A stretch of DNA of 64,000 nt from Spirochaetota bacterium (GCA_016214035.1 JACRPF010000009.1:1-64000); one strand, 5' to 3'; counted from the stretch's first letter, positions 19,650 through 29,979 are shown. Made by a program: numbers and translations. The notes: generated by a model not told the origin, from the letters alone.

Positions 19650-22025
19650 ATGAAACTGAAACTCTTCACGCTATTCGCCGTCTCCTGCATATGTCTGTGC
19701 GCAGAGGCTCAGAACGGCATGCGGCGCTTCGGAATATTCGCCGGAGCGAACCGCGGCGGGACGCTGCCGGAACTGGTGTATCCGGTGAGCGACGCGAAAG
19801 CGCTTGCCGAAGTTTTGGTCACACTCGGCGGATTTGAAGACCGCGACACGACCGTGCTCGCCAACCCGACACTCGCTGATTTCAGAAACGACATCGCCGC
19901 GCTGAAAGCAAAGGTGGCCGCCGCGAAAAAAGAGCGATACCGTGTTGAAATGATACTGTATTACTCCGGGCATTCCGACAAGAGCGGGCTGCTGCTTGGT
20001 GATGACGTCTATCGCTACGAAGACCTGAAAAAGGATACTGAAGGCATCGCCGCCGATATGCGTATACTCATACTCGACTCATGCATGTCGGGGATGCTTA
20101 CCACGCTCAAAGGTTCTAGCGCCCGTCCTCCGTTTCTGTTCGACAGCACTATAGATATGGAGGGATACGCCTTTCTGACCTCGTCGCGTTCAACGGAATA
20201 TTCGCAGGAGTCGGAAACACTCGGCGGATCGTTCTTTACCCACTCGCTCATCTCGGGGCTGCGCGGAGCCGCGGACACCATCGTCGACGGGCGCGTTACG
20301 CTTGACGAGCTCAGACAGTTCGCGTCGCAGGAGACAAGCAGAAAGACCGAGAACACAACCGGCGGTGTGCAGCATCCGAGTTACAGTATGCGTGTTAAAG
20401 GGTCCGGTGATGTGGTGATGACCGCGCTCGGCAAACTGTCATCGTCGATCACGCTTCTTGATAATGTGTCGGGACATCTCTATATCCGCGACGATAAGAG
20501 CAGACTTATCGCGGAGATGACGAAGCAGGACGGCAAAGCGATGACCATCGCCGTTCCCGACGGGAGCTATACCGTCACCGCGGAGAAGGACGGGCGCTGG
20601 TATGAGGCAAAGGCCGCCGTGTCGAAGACGAAGCCGTCGTCGCTCGGGCAGAACACGTTCCGGCAGATCCGTTCGCGTGCCGCAACGGCGAAAGGCGTAA
20701 CGGTATCATGCCGCGTGGCGGTACTCGATTTTGTCCCGAAAGGAAACGCCGCCCGCGCCGATGCGAATGTGATGACGGAACTCTTCAGAACCGAACTTGT
20801 CAGCGGAAGATATTTCGATGTGCTTGATCGCAGCAATATGGATGTGCTGCTCAAGGAACAGGAATTATCGAAAACAGGTTGCACTGAAAACACCTGCGCC
20901 GTGGAGATTGGAAAGATATTGAACGTGGACTATATGTTTTACGGTAATCTTATGAAGATGGGCGGTCTCTATTACCTGAACGCGGGTATGATTGATATTG
21001 AAACGTCACGCATCGTACGAAGTGCGCGCGTCAGCATGCGTTCGCTCGATGACTGCACGGCGGTGCTGTCCGATCTGGTGAAGCAGCTTGCCGGTGACAC
21101 GAATACCGCTGCCGGTACGGCGCAGCAGCCGGTCTGGGCCGCAGCCAAAGAGCATGCGCCGTTCTCGGCCCGAAGCGCATTCTCGGCACAGGTATGGAAC
21201 GGACGCATCTGGCTTTTCGGCGGCTATGATGTTGCCGCAAAAAAAACGCTCAGGGACGTATGGAGTTCGGCTGACGGCACGAACTGGCAGCTCGCGAACC
21301 GGAAGGCTGAGTTCTTCGATCGCAACCGGCATGCGGCTGCGGTATTTCAGAACGCGCTCTGGATTGTCGGCGGTTTTCAGGCGAACTCGGGCGGATTCAA
21401 CGGCTCGATGAACGACGTGTGGCGTTCCACCAACGGTAGCAACTGGAGTCAGTATCTCAGAAGCGGCGGCTTTACTGTGCGTGAAGGTCATACGCTCGCC
21501 GTGTTCGCCGATGCACTCTGGCTTGCGGGCGGGTTCTCATTCCGCGAGAATACCAATGATATTATACGCTCGGCCAACGGCAGCAACTGGATTACCATCA
21601 ATGCGGGCGCCCCGTTTCCGGCACGGAGTGAACACACCTCGTTCGTATTCGGCGATTCGCTCTATGTCGCCGGCGGTATCGGCGAAGAAAGAAAACCGAT
21701 GAACGACGTGTGGAAGACGAAGGACGGAAAAAAATGGACGCGGGTAAGTACGGGCCCGTTCACGCCGCGGTACGGACTTTCATCAGCGGTGCTCGGTTCT
21801 GCGGTATATCTCATCGGCGGCAATGACGGGAACGGCGGACTGAACGATGTATGGCGTTCGACCGACGGCGGTACCTGGACGCAGGAAGAATCACCTCCGT
21901 TCACCGGCAGATTCCTTCATTCATCCGTTGCATTTAAGGGAAGGATATGGATCATCGGCGGCGTCGTTGATGAATCCTATGAAAGCGGGTTGAACGATGT
22001 CTGGTATTCGCCGATGGGAAAATAG
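19650..22025 (+). CDS. Caspase-like (peptidase C14) / CsgG-like / kelch-repeat multidomain secreted protein
   Basis: Signal peptide; YYSGHSDKSG (His108) and LILDSCMSGML (Cys145) dyad; VAVLDFVPKG..FDVLDRSNMDVLLKEQELS CsgG-like segment; repeated WLFGGYD..LRDVWSSADGTNW units. Confidence 0.88.
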   Translation: MKLKLFTLFAVSCICLCAEAQNGMRRFGIFAGANRGGTLPELVYPVSDAKALAEVLVTLGGFEDRDTTVLANPTLADFRNDIAALKAKVAAAKKERYRVEMILYYSGHSDKSGLLLGDDVYRYEDLKKDTEGIAADMRILILDSCMSGMLTTLKGSSARPPFLFDSTIDMEGYAFLTSSRSTEYSQESETLGGSFFTHSLISGLRGAADTIVDGRVTLDELRQFASQETSRKTENTTGGVQHPSYSMRVKGSGDVVMTALGKLSSSITLLDNVSGHLYIRDDKSRLIAEMTKQDGKAMTIAVPDGSYTVTAEKDGRWYEAKAAVSKTKPSSLGQNTFRQIRSRAATAKGVTVSCRVAVLDFVPKGNAARADANVMTELFRTELVSGRYFDVLDRSNMDVLLKEQELSKTGCTENTCAVEIGKILNVDYMFYGNLMKMGGLYYLNAGMIDIETSRIVRSARVSMRSLDDCTAVLSDLVKQLAGDTNTAAGTAQQPVWAAAKEHAPFSARSAFSAQVWNGRIWLFGGYDVAAKKTLRDVWSSADGTNWQLANRKAEFFDRNRHAAAVFQNALWIVGGFQANSGGFNGSMNDVWRSTNGSNWSQYLRSGGFTVREGHTLAVFADALWLAGGFSFRENTNDIIRSANGSNWITINAGAPFPARSEHTSFVFGDSLYVAGGIGEERKPMNDVWKTKDGKKWTRVSTGPFTPRYGLSSAVLGSAVYLIGGNDGNGGLNDVWRSTDGGTWTQEESPPFTGRFLHSSVAFKGRIWIIGGVVDESYESGLNDVWYSPMGK

Positions 22026-22204
22026 TACTGTCGTAGTGATGCTATGCGTTTTTGACTGCCGCTACTTCCTGGAAATATCCACAGCAGTCTGCGCCGGGAA
22101 TGCCGCGCGGATTTTATCCCACGTTGCCGATGTATTCGACGCGCATTGACCTTTCGGCAGGAATCATTACCATTGTCAGTATGTACGAATATCAGGAGTG
22201 CAGT

Positions 22205-23023
22205 ATGCGGATTCTCATTGTCGTTTTCGCGGTTATCTACGGCGCGTTCGCCGGATCGATTTACGAAGGAGAATTCCCGCCGGGTATGAAGGCCGCCGTT
22301 TTCAATGAGACGCATCTGCGCCGTGCGCCGCGCGATGACGCGGGGACTGTCATCCGGGCAGTTCAGGCGGGGACCATGCTCACGATCGTTGAGAAAAGCA
22401 ATTCGATTATGTCAAACGGCGATATTTCGTCGGCATGGTACCGGGTGACGGTGAATGACGGCGGCAGGGAAAGCTCCGGGTATATCTGGGGCGGACATAT
22501 CGCGCTTACCTCCGTGCGGCGCGGCGCCGATATCATCGTGATAGGGCTTACGGCGTTTGCGAAAGGCGATTTCGACGCGGAGTGCAGACTGGTGCGCGGC
22601 GGAAGAATCATCAGCCGGCTGGTGTTCCGTCCGCATTACTCCGACTCGGGCGATCCGGGGTCGTATTACTATTCCCTTACCGCATCGCTTTCCGGAAATC
22701 GCGGTGTCGACGGCATTGAAAATATGATTGATGTGCATTGCTGGTTTCCGGCCACCGATTATCCCTACGGCCATATATGGATAGGCATCGCAAAGGATAC
22801 GCTTTATTCTGTCGCGCGCGATACGAGTTTCGAGGAATCCGGTGTCAAGCGCAATCTGCGTTGGTTCATATTTCCCGGAGACCCGACGGGCGAACGCGGT
22901 ATTATCACCCTGGTCGATGTGCGCTCTGTGTTTGACGGAAAGGCGGGCGATTTTACCATGAAAAGCAGCAACCGCTTTCCGTTCCGCTGGCAGAACAACA
23001 CGCTCGTGCCGGTGACAAAATAA
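22205..23023 (+). CDS. Secreted protein with an SH3b-like domain
   Basis: Signal-like MRILIVVFAVIYGAFAG; LRRAPRDDAGTVIRAVQAGTMLTIVEKS..WYRVTVNDGGRESSGYIWGGHI matches the bacterial SH3 pattern. Confidence 0.65.
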   Translation: MRILIVVFAVIYGAFAGSIYEGEFPPGMKAAVFNETHLRRAPRDDAGTVIRAVQAGTMLTIVEKSNSIMSNGDISSAWYRVTVNDGGRESSGYIWGGHIALTSVRRGADIIVIGLTAFAKGDFDAECRLVRGGRIISRLVFRPHYSDSGDPGSYYYSLTASLSGNRGVDGIENMIDVHCWFPATDYPYGHIWIGIAKDTLYSVARDTSFEESGVKRNLRWFIFPGDPTGERGIITLVDVRSVFDGKAGDFTMKSSNRFPFRWQNNTLVPVTK

Positions 23024-23178
23024 AATTCCGGTATACATGTCCGGGCCGGCATCTTGACGTGACAGGTATGCGGAACTATACTATAGCACATGTCGCGTGG
23101 TGAAAAAGTAACGTGTTACTCATCGGCACGTGATGACGGTGATGCGTATGCAAAGAAACGCTCACCAAAGGTGCTCTC

Positions 23179-24444
23179 ATGAAACATATCAACTTCAGCG
23201 AATCGATTCCGATCAAGGGCTCATATGATGTCATCATCGCCGGCGGGGGTGTTGCCGGTGTGGCGGCGGCCGTCGCTGTCGCGCGTGCGAAAAAGCGTGT
23301 ACTCCTGATTGAGAAGAGCATTATGCTCGGCGGACTTGCCACGCTCGGGCGCATCAATATGTATGAGCCGCTCTGCAACGGACGCGGAAGTCACATACTC
23401 CGCGGCATGGCGGAGGAATTCCTCAAGCTGTCAATCCGCTACGGCTACGACACGCTGCCGGCTGAATGGGCGAAGGGCGAGCCTGCGGCGCCGGTGAAGC
23501 CGCGCTATTGGACGCGTTTTTCTCCCGCCATATTCGCGCTCACGATGACCGAACTCATCTGCGATCACGGCATCGATCTCCTGTATGACAGTGTAGTATC
23601 AATGCCCATCATGAAAAATGGTCACTGCGAGGGCGTTATCGTGGACGGGAAATCCGGACGCGAATTTTATGAGGCCGGCGTCGTAATCGACACTACCGGC
23701 GATGCGGATGTGCTCCACCGCGCAGGCGTGCCCACGGTGCAGGGATACAATTACTTTACGTATATCTCGCACGGTGTTACCATTGAGAGCTGCAAAAAAG
23801 CGGCGGCCTCGGGACGGATACAGGATGCCGATATCGGTTTCTCGGGCGGCCATGCGTCATTGTACGGTCATAATCACCCGGAGGGCATGAAGCGTTTCGA
23901 GGGTACCACGGCGCAAAGCGTCACCGAATTCGTCGTCATGAATCAGCGGGTGCTGCTCGACAAGATAAAAAAAAGCGACCGCGGCACGCGGGAGATTTTC
24001 GCGCTCCCGGGCATGGCGCAGTTTCGCACCACACGCCGCATCGACGGTGAGTACACGCTTCTGGAGACCGATCACTATCGCCACTTCGAAGATTCCGTGG
24101 GTGCCATCAGCGATTTCGACCGGCGCGATTTCCTTTATGAAGTGCCGTACCGCTGTCTCATACGGAACGGCTATGACAATCTGATTACGGCGGGCCGCTC
24201 GGCGTCGGGTGACGGTTACGGGTGGGATGTGCTTCGTGTCATCCCGGTGGCCGTACTTACCGGACAGGCCGCCGGCGAGGCCGCGGTATTGTCGCTTGCC
24301 AGCGGAAAATCAATCACAGATATCGATATCGCCGCATTGCAGCGCAGCATGACCGGCACCGGTGTCCTGCTTCATTTTGACGACAGACTGATACCATCGG
24401 CAGGCAGTGCTGTGGAAGCGACCGAAGATGTAGGACATTTGTAG
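23179..24444 (+). CDS. FAD-dependent oxidoreductase
   Basis: YDVIIAGGGVAGVAAAVAVARAKKRVLLIEKSIMLGGLAT dinucleotide-binding motif. Confidence 0.88.
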   Translation: MKHINFSESIPIKGSYDVIIAGGGVAGVAAAVAVARAKKRVLLIEKSIMLGGLATLGRINMYEPLCNGRGSHILRGMAEEFLKLSIRYGYDTLPAEWAKGEPAAPVKPRYWTRFSPAIFALTMTELICDHGIDLLYDSVVSMPIMKNGHCEGVIVDGKSGREFYEAGVVIDTTGDADVLHRAGVPTVQGYNYFTYISHGVTIESCKKAAASGRIQDADIGFSGGHASLYGHNHPEGMKRFEGTTAQSVTEFVVMNQRVLLDKIKKSDRGTREIFALPGMAQFRTTRRIDGEYTLLETDHYRHFEDSVGAISDFDRRDFLYEVPYRCLIRNGYDNLITAGRSASGDGYGWDVLRVIPVAVLTGQAAGEAAVLSLASGKSITDIDIAALQRSMTGTGVLLHFDDRLIPSAGSAVEATEDVGHL

Positions 24445-24450
24445 CTGCAT

Positions 24451-25242
24451 ATGAAGATAATGAGCTGCAATATACGCTACAGCGGGGCGGATGATAAAGA
24501 GAACCGCTGGACGAATCGAAAAGAGATCTGCGCGGATATTATCAGACGTCAAACACCGGACATTATCTGCTTTCAGGAAATGTGGGAACGGCAGTTTATC
24601 GATTTGACCGGAGAGCTCCCCGGATACGCGACGTACGGCATCATCGAAATGTCATACGGCAGAAATCCCACGAACTGTATTTTCTACCGGTCAGATCGTT
24701 TTGGAGTAACATCGGCTGCGGGATATTGGCTGTCCGAGACGCCGCATGTGCCCGGCTCCCGCTCATGGGGAAGCGATAATGTGCGTCTGGCGAACTGGAT
24801 ACGGCTCAGAGACAGGATTTCGGGAATTGAATTCAGAGTGGTCAATACGCATATCGATCATATCAGTCAGACGGCGCGGGAGAATCAGGCGCGGCTATTA
24901 TGCGAGGATGCGGCCGGCTATCCGGATGAATTTCCCCAGATGCTTACCGGTGACATGAACAGCGATGCACTGAATCCCGCCATCGGTTTGCTCCTGAAAA
25001 ACGGCTGGAGCGATACATATGAGCAGGTCCACGGAACAGCAACTCCGGGATTCACCTATCACGGCTTCAAAGGTCCGGCGTATGAACTCGGCGATACGAC
25101 CGGAAAGGACTACGTGGATAAAATGGACTGGATATTCGTGCGGGGCGCGGTGAATGTTCAAAGTGCCGCGATAATAAAAGATGCGGAGGGCGGCAGATAT
25201 CCCAGCGATCATTATTTCATCTCCGCCGACGTGGAGCTTTAA
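24451..25242 (+). CDS. Endonuclease/exonuclease/phosphatase family protein
   Basis: MKIMSCNIRY..DIICFQEM..VVNTHIDH..LTGDMNSD..YPSDHYFISADVEL motifs. Confidence 0.92.
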   Translation: MKIMSCNIRYSGADDKENRWTNRKEICADIIRRQTPDIICFQEMWERQFIDLTGELPGYATYGIIEMSYGRNPTNCIFYRSDRFGVTSAAGYWLSETPHVPGSRSWGSDNVRLANWIRLRDRISGIEFRVVNTHIDHISQTARENQARLLCEDAAGYPDEFPQMLTGDMNSDALNPAIGLLLKNGWSDTYEQVHGTATPGFTYHGFKGPAYELGDTTGKDYVDKMDWIFVRGAVNVQSAAIIKDAEGGRYPSDHYFISADVEL

Positions 25243-25263
25243 GCGCTGCGAAGCGCAGGCCGG

Positions 25264-26037
25264 CTAGAGCATTTCTGAAAGTCCCTGCATGATATAGGCG
25301 GGGCGGTAAGCGTATTGTTCAACCGTTTCACGGGTGCTGATGCCCGACAGCACGAGTACGGTATCTATCCCGGATTCAATGCCGGCGAGAATATCCGTGT
25401 CCATGCGGTCGCCGATGATGAGCGTTCCGGCGGGGTCCGCGTTGAGCTGTTTCATGGCGCTTCGCATGATGATAGGGTTGGGCTTGCCCACGAAATACGC
25501 CGTGCGTCCGGTGGCAAGTTCAATGGGCGCCACAAGCGCTTTGGTGGCGGGGATGATGCCGTGCTCCGTGGGGCCGGTGAGATCCGAATTCGCGCCGATG
25601 AGACGGGCGCCGCCGAGCACCAGATTTATCGCCTGCTCAATTTTTTCGAAATTATAGCTGCGTGTCTCGCCGACGACCACGTAGTCCGGGTTGACATTGT
25701 TCATCGCATAACCCACGTCATAGAGCGCATTGATGAGCCCCGCTTCGCCGATGACATACGCGCTGCCGCGTTCCTTCTGGCTTGCGAGGAATGCGGCGGT
25801 TGCCAGCGCGCTCGTGTAGAAGTGTTCTTCGGATATGTCGAGTCCCATGCGGGAAAGTTTTTCCGTGAGTTCACGCGGCGAGCGTTCGCTCGAATTGGTG
25901 AGAAAGAGGAATCGTTTCTTCTCTTGCTGAAGCCAATTTATGAACTCCTTCGCGCCGGGGAGTATTTTATTGCCGTGATAGATCACGCCGTCCATGTCGC
26001 AGATAAAACTGGTCTTTGATCTGATGGCTTCGTTCAT
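25264..26037 (-). CDS. HAD-IIA family hydrolase (NagD-like)
   Basis: FICDMDGVIYHGNKILPGA; FLTNSSERSP; VGKPNPIIM; LIIGDRMDTDILAG. Confidence 0.93.
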   Translation of the reverse strand: MNEAIRSKTSFICDMDGVIYHGNKILPGAKEFINWLQQEKKRFLFLTNSSERSPRELTEKLSRMGLDISEEHFYTSALATAAFLASQKERGSAYVIGEAGLINALYDVGYAMNNVNPDYVVVGETRSYNFEKIEQAINLVLGGARLIGANSDLTGPTEHGIIPATKALVAPIELATGRTAYFVGKPNPIIMRSAMKQLNADPAGTLIIGDRMDTDILAGIESGIDTVLVLSGISTRETVEQYAYRPAYIMQGLSEML

Positions 26038-26151
26038 CGTTGTGCTTCTTTTCTTCCGGGTTTTGTGAATACAGGTGCTGGCATGGATAGCAGTATACCC
26101 TTCATTGGCGTGTCGTCAAGGCGGGCATTGTGATTGATTTTTCATTTCCGT

Positions 26152-26499
26152 TCATCGTGCCAGCAGGGCGACGCGCGACAGGCAGAGTGATGCGGCCATA
26201 TACGCGCCGATGCCGAGCGATATGCTCGTGATGGGTCCCAGCCGGTTGATGAAAAAATACACGATGACCACGTACAATATCCATGGCGGCAGTGTATACA
26301 GGAATCCCTCAACATATTTCTGCACCGCGCCATTGCCGCCGCTCTGATAGATGAGGATGAACGTGAGTACGGTCATCGACGGGAACTGCGTGATGAATGC
26401 CGCAAGAAAACCGTTCCCCTTCGACCCGAAAAAAACGGACAGCATGACGATGCCGCCCCCGATGAAGAAATACAGGATCATTTTAGCCGCTTCAGGCAT
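26152..26499 (-). CDS. Small membrane protein (GlpM/DUF3147-like)
   Basis: About four predicted TM segments over 115 aa; resembles GlpM-type small membrane proteins. Confidence 0.55.
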   Translation of the reverse strand: MPEAAKMILYFFIGGGIVMLSVFFGSKGNGFLAAFITQFPSMTVLTFILIYQSGGNGAVQKYVEGFLYTLPPWILYVVIVYFFINRLGPITSISLGIGAYMAASLCLSRVALLAR

Positions 26500-26608
26500 G
26501 GTGAATCTCCTTGCACAGAAGATACACATGAACCGCCGCGGAGTCATGCAGGATAGTAATATCATATAGCACGAAAGTAAGGTGGGCGCAGCGTGTTCAG
26601 TGTCTGCC

Positions 26609-27646
26609 TCAATGCCTGCCGCGGCGGAATTCCTCGGGCGTTATTCCCGTGCGCTTCTTGAACACGCGGTTGAAATAGCTGGAATCGCCGTAGCCGAGGT
26701 CGAATGCTATGGATGAAATCTTCATGGTCGTGGTGGCGAGCAGCGCCTCTGCTGCGGCGATGCGCTTGTGCGTCACGTAGTCAACCGGCGTCATGCCGAA
26801 GCACCGCCGGAACTTGCCGATGAGATATTTTTCATGGATGCCGGCCACTTCCGCGAGCGACGCGCCCATGATGCGCTCGTGAAACCGTTCGTCGATGTAA
26901 CGCGCCACGCGCGCCATGCCGGGATCGATGCGGCGTTCCGGTGCTGCGGCATCGATTCCCATGAGCTCCTGGCGCACCGTCCAGAGATATGCGGTGAACT
27001 GCGCGCACAGTGACGCGATGTTCGCGCGTTTCAGGTTCCGTCCGTCCGGCGTTACGATTTTGAAAAACGAGTGGATGAGCTGAAACGACGCGATCACGAT
27101 GCGCCGGTACTCGGCCAGTCCCATGTTCATGAGGCATTCCGCCGGATGATCGCGGTGAAAAAGATCGAGGAGCGGCATGTCCTCGGGGGCGGGCGCCGCG
27201 GCGCTGAGCCCCGCATCGTGCAGCATCTGCGGGAGAAAGGATACGTTGATGCGCCCGAGCACGGCATTGTCGCTGTAGATACGGTGCCGGCGGCGGGTGC
27301 TGATGAACATGATATCACGCTCGGCAACGTTCATCACCTCATCATCAATCTGCGTGCTGCCGTTGCCGTAGAGGATGAAGGTGACCTCGTAGTGATCATG
27401 GAGATGCAGCGCGATGGTGTTCCGGGTGCGGCGGTACGCGGGCATGAACATCGGGAAAAAGCCTATCTCGCGGCCGATATCGGTGTACCGGTAATATTCC
27501 CCGTCGGCGCAGCGCACGATGCGCATGCAGGTGTTTTCGACATCGATAAGCGTTTTACGGTCGGGCAGGGTATACATCGACAGCAGCGATTCGGACGGAA
27601 ATACTGCGGCGGCATATCCCCGGTCAGCAGTCTTGTCATATTTCAT
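26609..27646 (-). CDS. AraC-family transcriptional regulator
   Basis: C-terminal AraC HTH (SLAEVAGIHEKYLIGKFRRCFGMTPVDYVTHKRIAAAEALLATTTMKISSIAFDLGYGDSSYFNRVFKKRTGITPEEFRR). Confidence 0.94.
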   Translation of the reverse strand: MKYDKTADRGYAAAVFPSESLLSMYTLPDRKTLIDVENTCMRIVRCADGEYYRYTDIGREIGFFPMFMPAYRRTRNTIALHLHDHYEVTFILYGNGSTQIDDEVMNVAERDIMFISTRRRHRIYSDNAVLGRINVSFLPQMLHDAGLSAAAPAPEDMPLLDLFHRDHPAECLMNMGLAEYRRIVIASFQLIHSFFKIVTPDGRNLKRANIASLCAQFTAYLWTVRQELMGIDAAAPERRIDPGMARVARYIDERFHERIMGASLAEVAGIHEKYLIGKFRRCFGMTPVDYVTHKRIAAAEALLATTTMKISSIAFDLGYGDSSYFNRVFKKRTGITPEEFRRGRH

Positions 27647-27798
27647 AGGCGTCAGTATATTCCGGCCGTACACTCCGTCAAGCCGTAGCGCGAAGCAGTG
27701 CAGTGTGAAGTATGGCATTTACCATAGAAGCAGGCCCTGTTGCCGTTTGCACGCTCATTTTTTTCAGAACAGTGTCGGCGCTATTTTTGTCGGCGTAA

Positions 27799-27978
27799 CT
27801 ATCTCCGCTCTTCCTGGCGGCGACTGTTAAATCGCCGACTCTTGCTTTTCGCCACTTGTTCCCCTTCCAGGTTACCTATCCAGCGACGATCGGAATTCCG
27901 GCGTTCGTTATGACGTCGCTCCGTACTCTTCCCGGATGATTTTGAGCCAAGGCCGTTGTTCCCGTTTGTTCTCGACAT
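27799..27978 (-). CDS. 59-aa Arg-rich small protein
   Basis: ATG preceded by AAGGAGGGTTCACA; MSRTNGNNGLGSKSSGKSTERRHNERRNSDRRWIGNLEGEQVAKSKSRRFNSRRQEERR. Confidence 0.6.
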   Translation of the reverse strand: MSRTNGNNGLGSKSSGKSTERRHNERRNSDRRWIGNLEGEQVAKSKSRRFNSRRQEERR

Positions 27979-28145
27979 TGTGAACCCTCCTTGAACCACA
28001 GACATTCCATGATACGTATCAACACGTGCGTCCTATACTAATAATATAAGCAATATCACCGCGCGGAGTCAATTCAGGGGATTCAAAAAACGATACGATG
28101 AATAGGGTGCGTACAGGATATTTGAAATTGTCAGACAACGCAGCG

Positions 28146-28213
28146 CTCTATTTTCTCGGCGCATTGCAGAGTGCAGGCAGTTCATCCTCATGCGCCGCGG
28201 CATGACACGTCAC
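28146..28213 (-). pseudogene. Fragment of the 3' end of a GH130 gene (cf. 38029..39048)
   Basis: VTCHAAAHEDELPALCNAPRK* versus VTCLATAHVDELLALCNAPRK*; nucleotide match over about 68 bp including the stop codon. Confidence 0.8.
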
Positions 28214-28491
28214 CGCTTCCGATTTCCGGTCTTTATACGTCTTTCCTTTCCAGGGAACGATATTCTGTCCTGATACGAAAGCGCGCCGAAGGCTCATTAA
28301 AGCACAGGTGCGCGACAGAAAAGCTGCGAAAATGCAGGAAGACCAGACGAAATTGCAGGAAACCGGCATACGGAAACTGCGCCGTGAAAAAGTTTTTATC
28401 ACACCGAATATTACACCGCCGCGTAATGTCATACAAGAGAATAGTGATGAGGCAATGAACGTGCACGATGAAAAAAAATGTTATGCATTGA

Positions 28492-28977
28492 TTATATCAG
28501 TGCTTTTTTCAGTTCATTTACATCCAGCTTTTTCATGGTAAACAATATTTTCATTGCTTTTTCGGCGATTGTTTTATCCGTAGAACTTATTATATCGGTG
28601 AACTCCACGGGGACGATCTGCCAGGACACACCGTATTTGTCTTTCAGCCATCCGCATTGCTGCGCCCCGGGGTCTCCGCCTTCCGATAGTTTTTCCCAAT
28701 AATAATCTGTTTCGTCCTGAGAATCGCAATTGATGATCAATGATACAGCCTCATTGAACTTGAATACATTACCGCCGTTCAGCGCTATAAATTGCGCTCC
28801 GTTAATCTCAAATTCAATGGTGCATATTGATCCCTCAGGTTTGCCATGAAATTCAAACCCGTCTTTTGTGTAACGAACGATCCGTCCTGCGCTGGAATTC
28901 GGGAATATCGAGGTGTAGAATTGTACTGCCTCTTCCGCCTCGACATCAAACCACAGGCATGTTGTCATTGGTTTCAT
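28492..28977 (-). CDS. VOC-superfamily (PhnB/3-demethylubiquinone-like) protein
   Basis: MTTCLWFDVEAEEAVQFYTSIFPNSSAGRIVRY..GAQFIALNGG..DKYGVSWQIVPVEF. Confidence 0.88.
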   Translation of the reverse strand: MKPMTTCLWFDVEAEEAVQFYTSIFPNSSAGRIVRYTKDGFEFHGKPEGSICTIEFEINGAQFIALNGGNVFKFNEAVSLIINCDSQDETDYYWEKLSEGGDPGAQQCGWLKDKYGVSWQIVPVEFTDIISSTDKTIAEKAMKILFTMKKLDVNELKKALI

Positions 28978-29062
28978 AAGTACCTCCGTAGTCGTTATTA
29001 GAAATTACATTATTTTTGGATGAAAAGCCGTAAACCCGCTATTGTGCAATCGTACCCCGACA

Positions 29063-29869
29063 TTAGTTTACTTTATTTGTGCGCGCGTTTATTTTCTTCT
29101 CTGTTTTCATTATATTTTCAAATCTCGTATTGCTTATCGGGTGGTGACTTACAATCTTGCCTTTATTGATTATGCAAAATGTGCCAAACGCGCAGGGGGA
29201 TTTCTGAGCGGATTCATAATCATTCATTTCAATCAATTCAGGATTAAGTTCTAATGTATTTGCAGTCTGAATTATTGCCTCAACATTTTTTACCGAATAG
29301 GGGCATTGCGGCGACCTCATAATTGTTAAGCCATTTGAATACTTTTCCAATGGATTATGGACGAATTTCGGATCATTTTCTTTGTCATTGAATTTGAACA
29401 CTAAAAGTTCAAAATCCGGTTTCATAGTATCAATTAAGGAAAACCCTTTTTTGATAAATATATCCTTCTTTGCCATAAATGAACCTTCTCTGGTTATCAC
29501 GGCTGCTCCATGCATCTTTTCTTTTTTTGCATCTGTAATGCACTCATCAAGAAGCATTGAGGCAAATCCTTTTCCTTTAAATTCTTTTTTAAATCCGACG
29601 AAAAGGCAATGAATGAACATATATCCTTCAGCATTGACAGGACGATGCGCATATTCGCCCGGGATGTATTCAAGCATTCCCTGGTATCCGCCTGACTTTG
29701 AGATCAAAGCCTTTATCCGAAGACCCTTGGGATAATACCTTTTGACCCAATCAACTTTTCTCTGCAGCTCACGATGCTTATGTATGTCTTTATAGCCGCA
29801 TACTCCATATCGTGCGATATTTTCAGGTGTTAGGTCAATTATCTGAATGTCATTTCTATTTGCTGCCAT
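29063..29869 (-). CDS. GNAT acetyltransferase with C-terminal YoaP-like domain
   Basis: KEFKGKGFASMLLDECITDAKKEKMHGAAVITREGSFMAKKDIFIKKGF; C-terminal CPYSVKNVEAI thioredoxin-like segment. Confidence 0.78.
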   Translation of the reverse strand: MAANRNDIQIIDLTPENIARYGVCGYKDIHKHRELQRKVDWVKRYYPKGLRIKALISKSGGYQGMLEYIPGEYAHRPVNAEGYMFIHCLFVGFKKEFKGKGFASMLLDECITDAKKEKMHGAAVITREGSFMAKKDIFIKKGFSLIDTMKPDFELLVFKFNDKENDPKFVHNPLEKYSNGLTIMRSPQCPYSVKNVEAIIQTANTLELNPELIEMNDYESAQKSPCAFGTFCIINKGKIVSHHPISNTRFENIMKTEKKINARTNKVN

Positions 29870-29979
29870 ACATCACCGCCTTTTTTATTTTAGCGCATCT
29901 ATTTTAATTGTCGGGGTGTGTCGCGAACACCGTGTTGTGTGAAGTTGCGGAGACAGTATATAATACATCACTCAGGAAA

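Noticed and set aside
28148-28432. 94-aa minus-strand ORF
   Set aside because: Its C-terminus is just the GH130 fragment; the rest has no recognisable features
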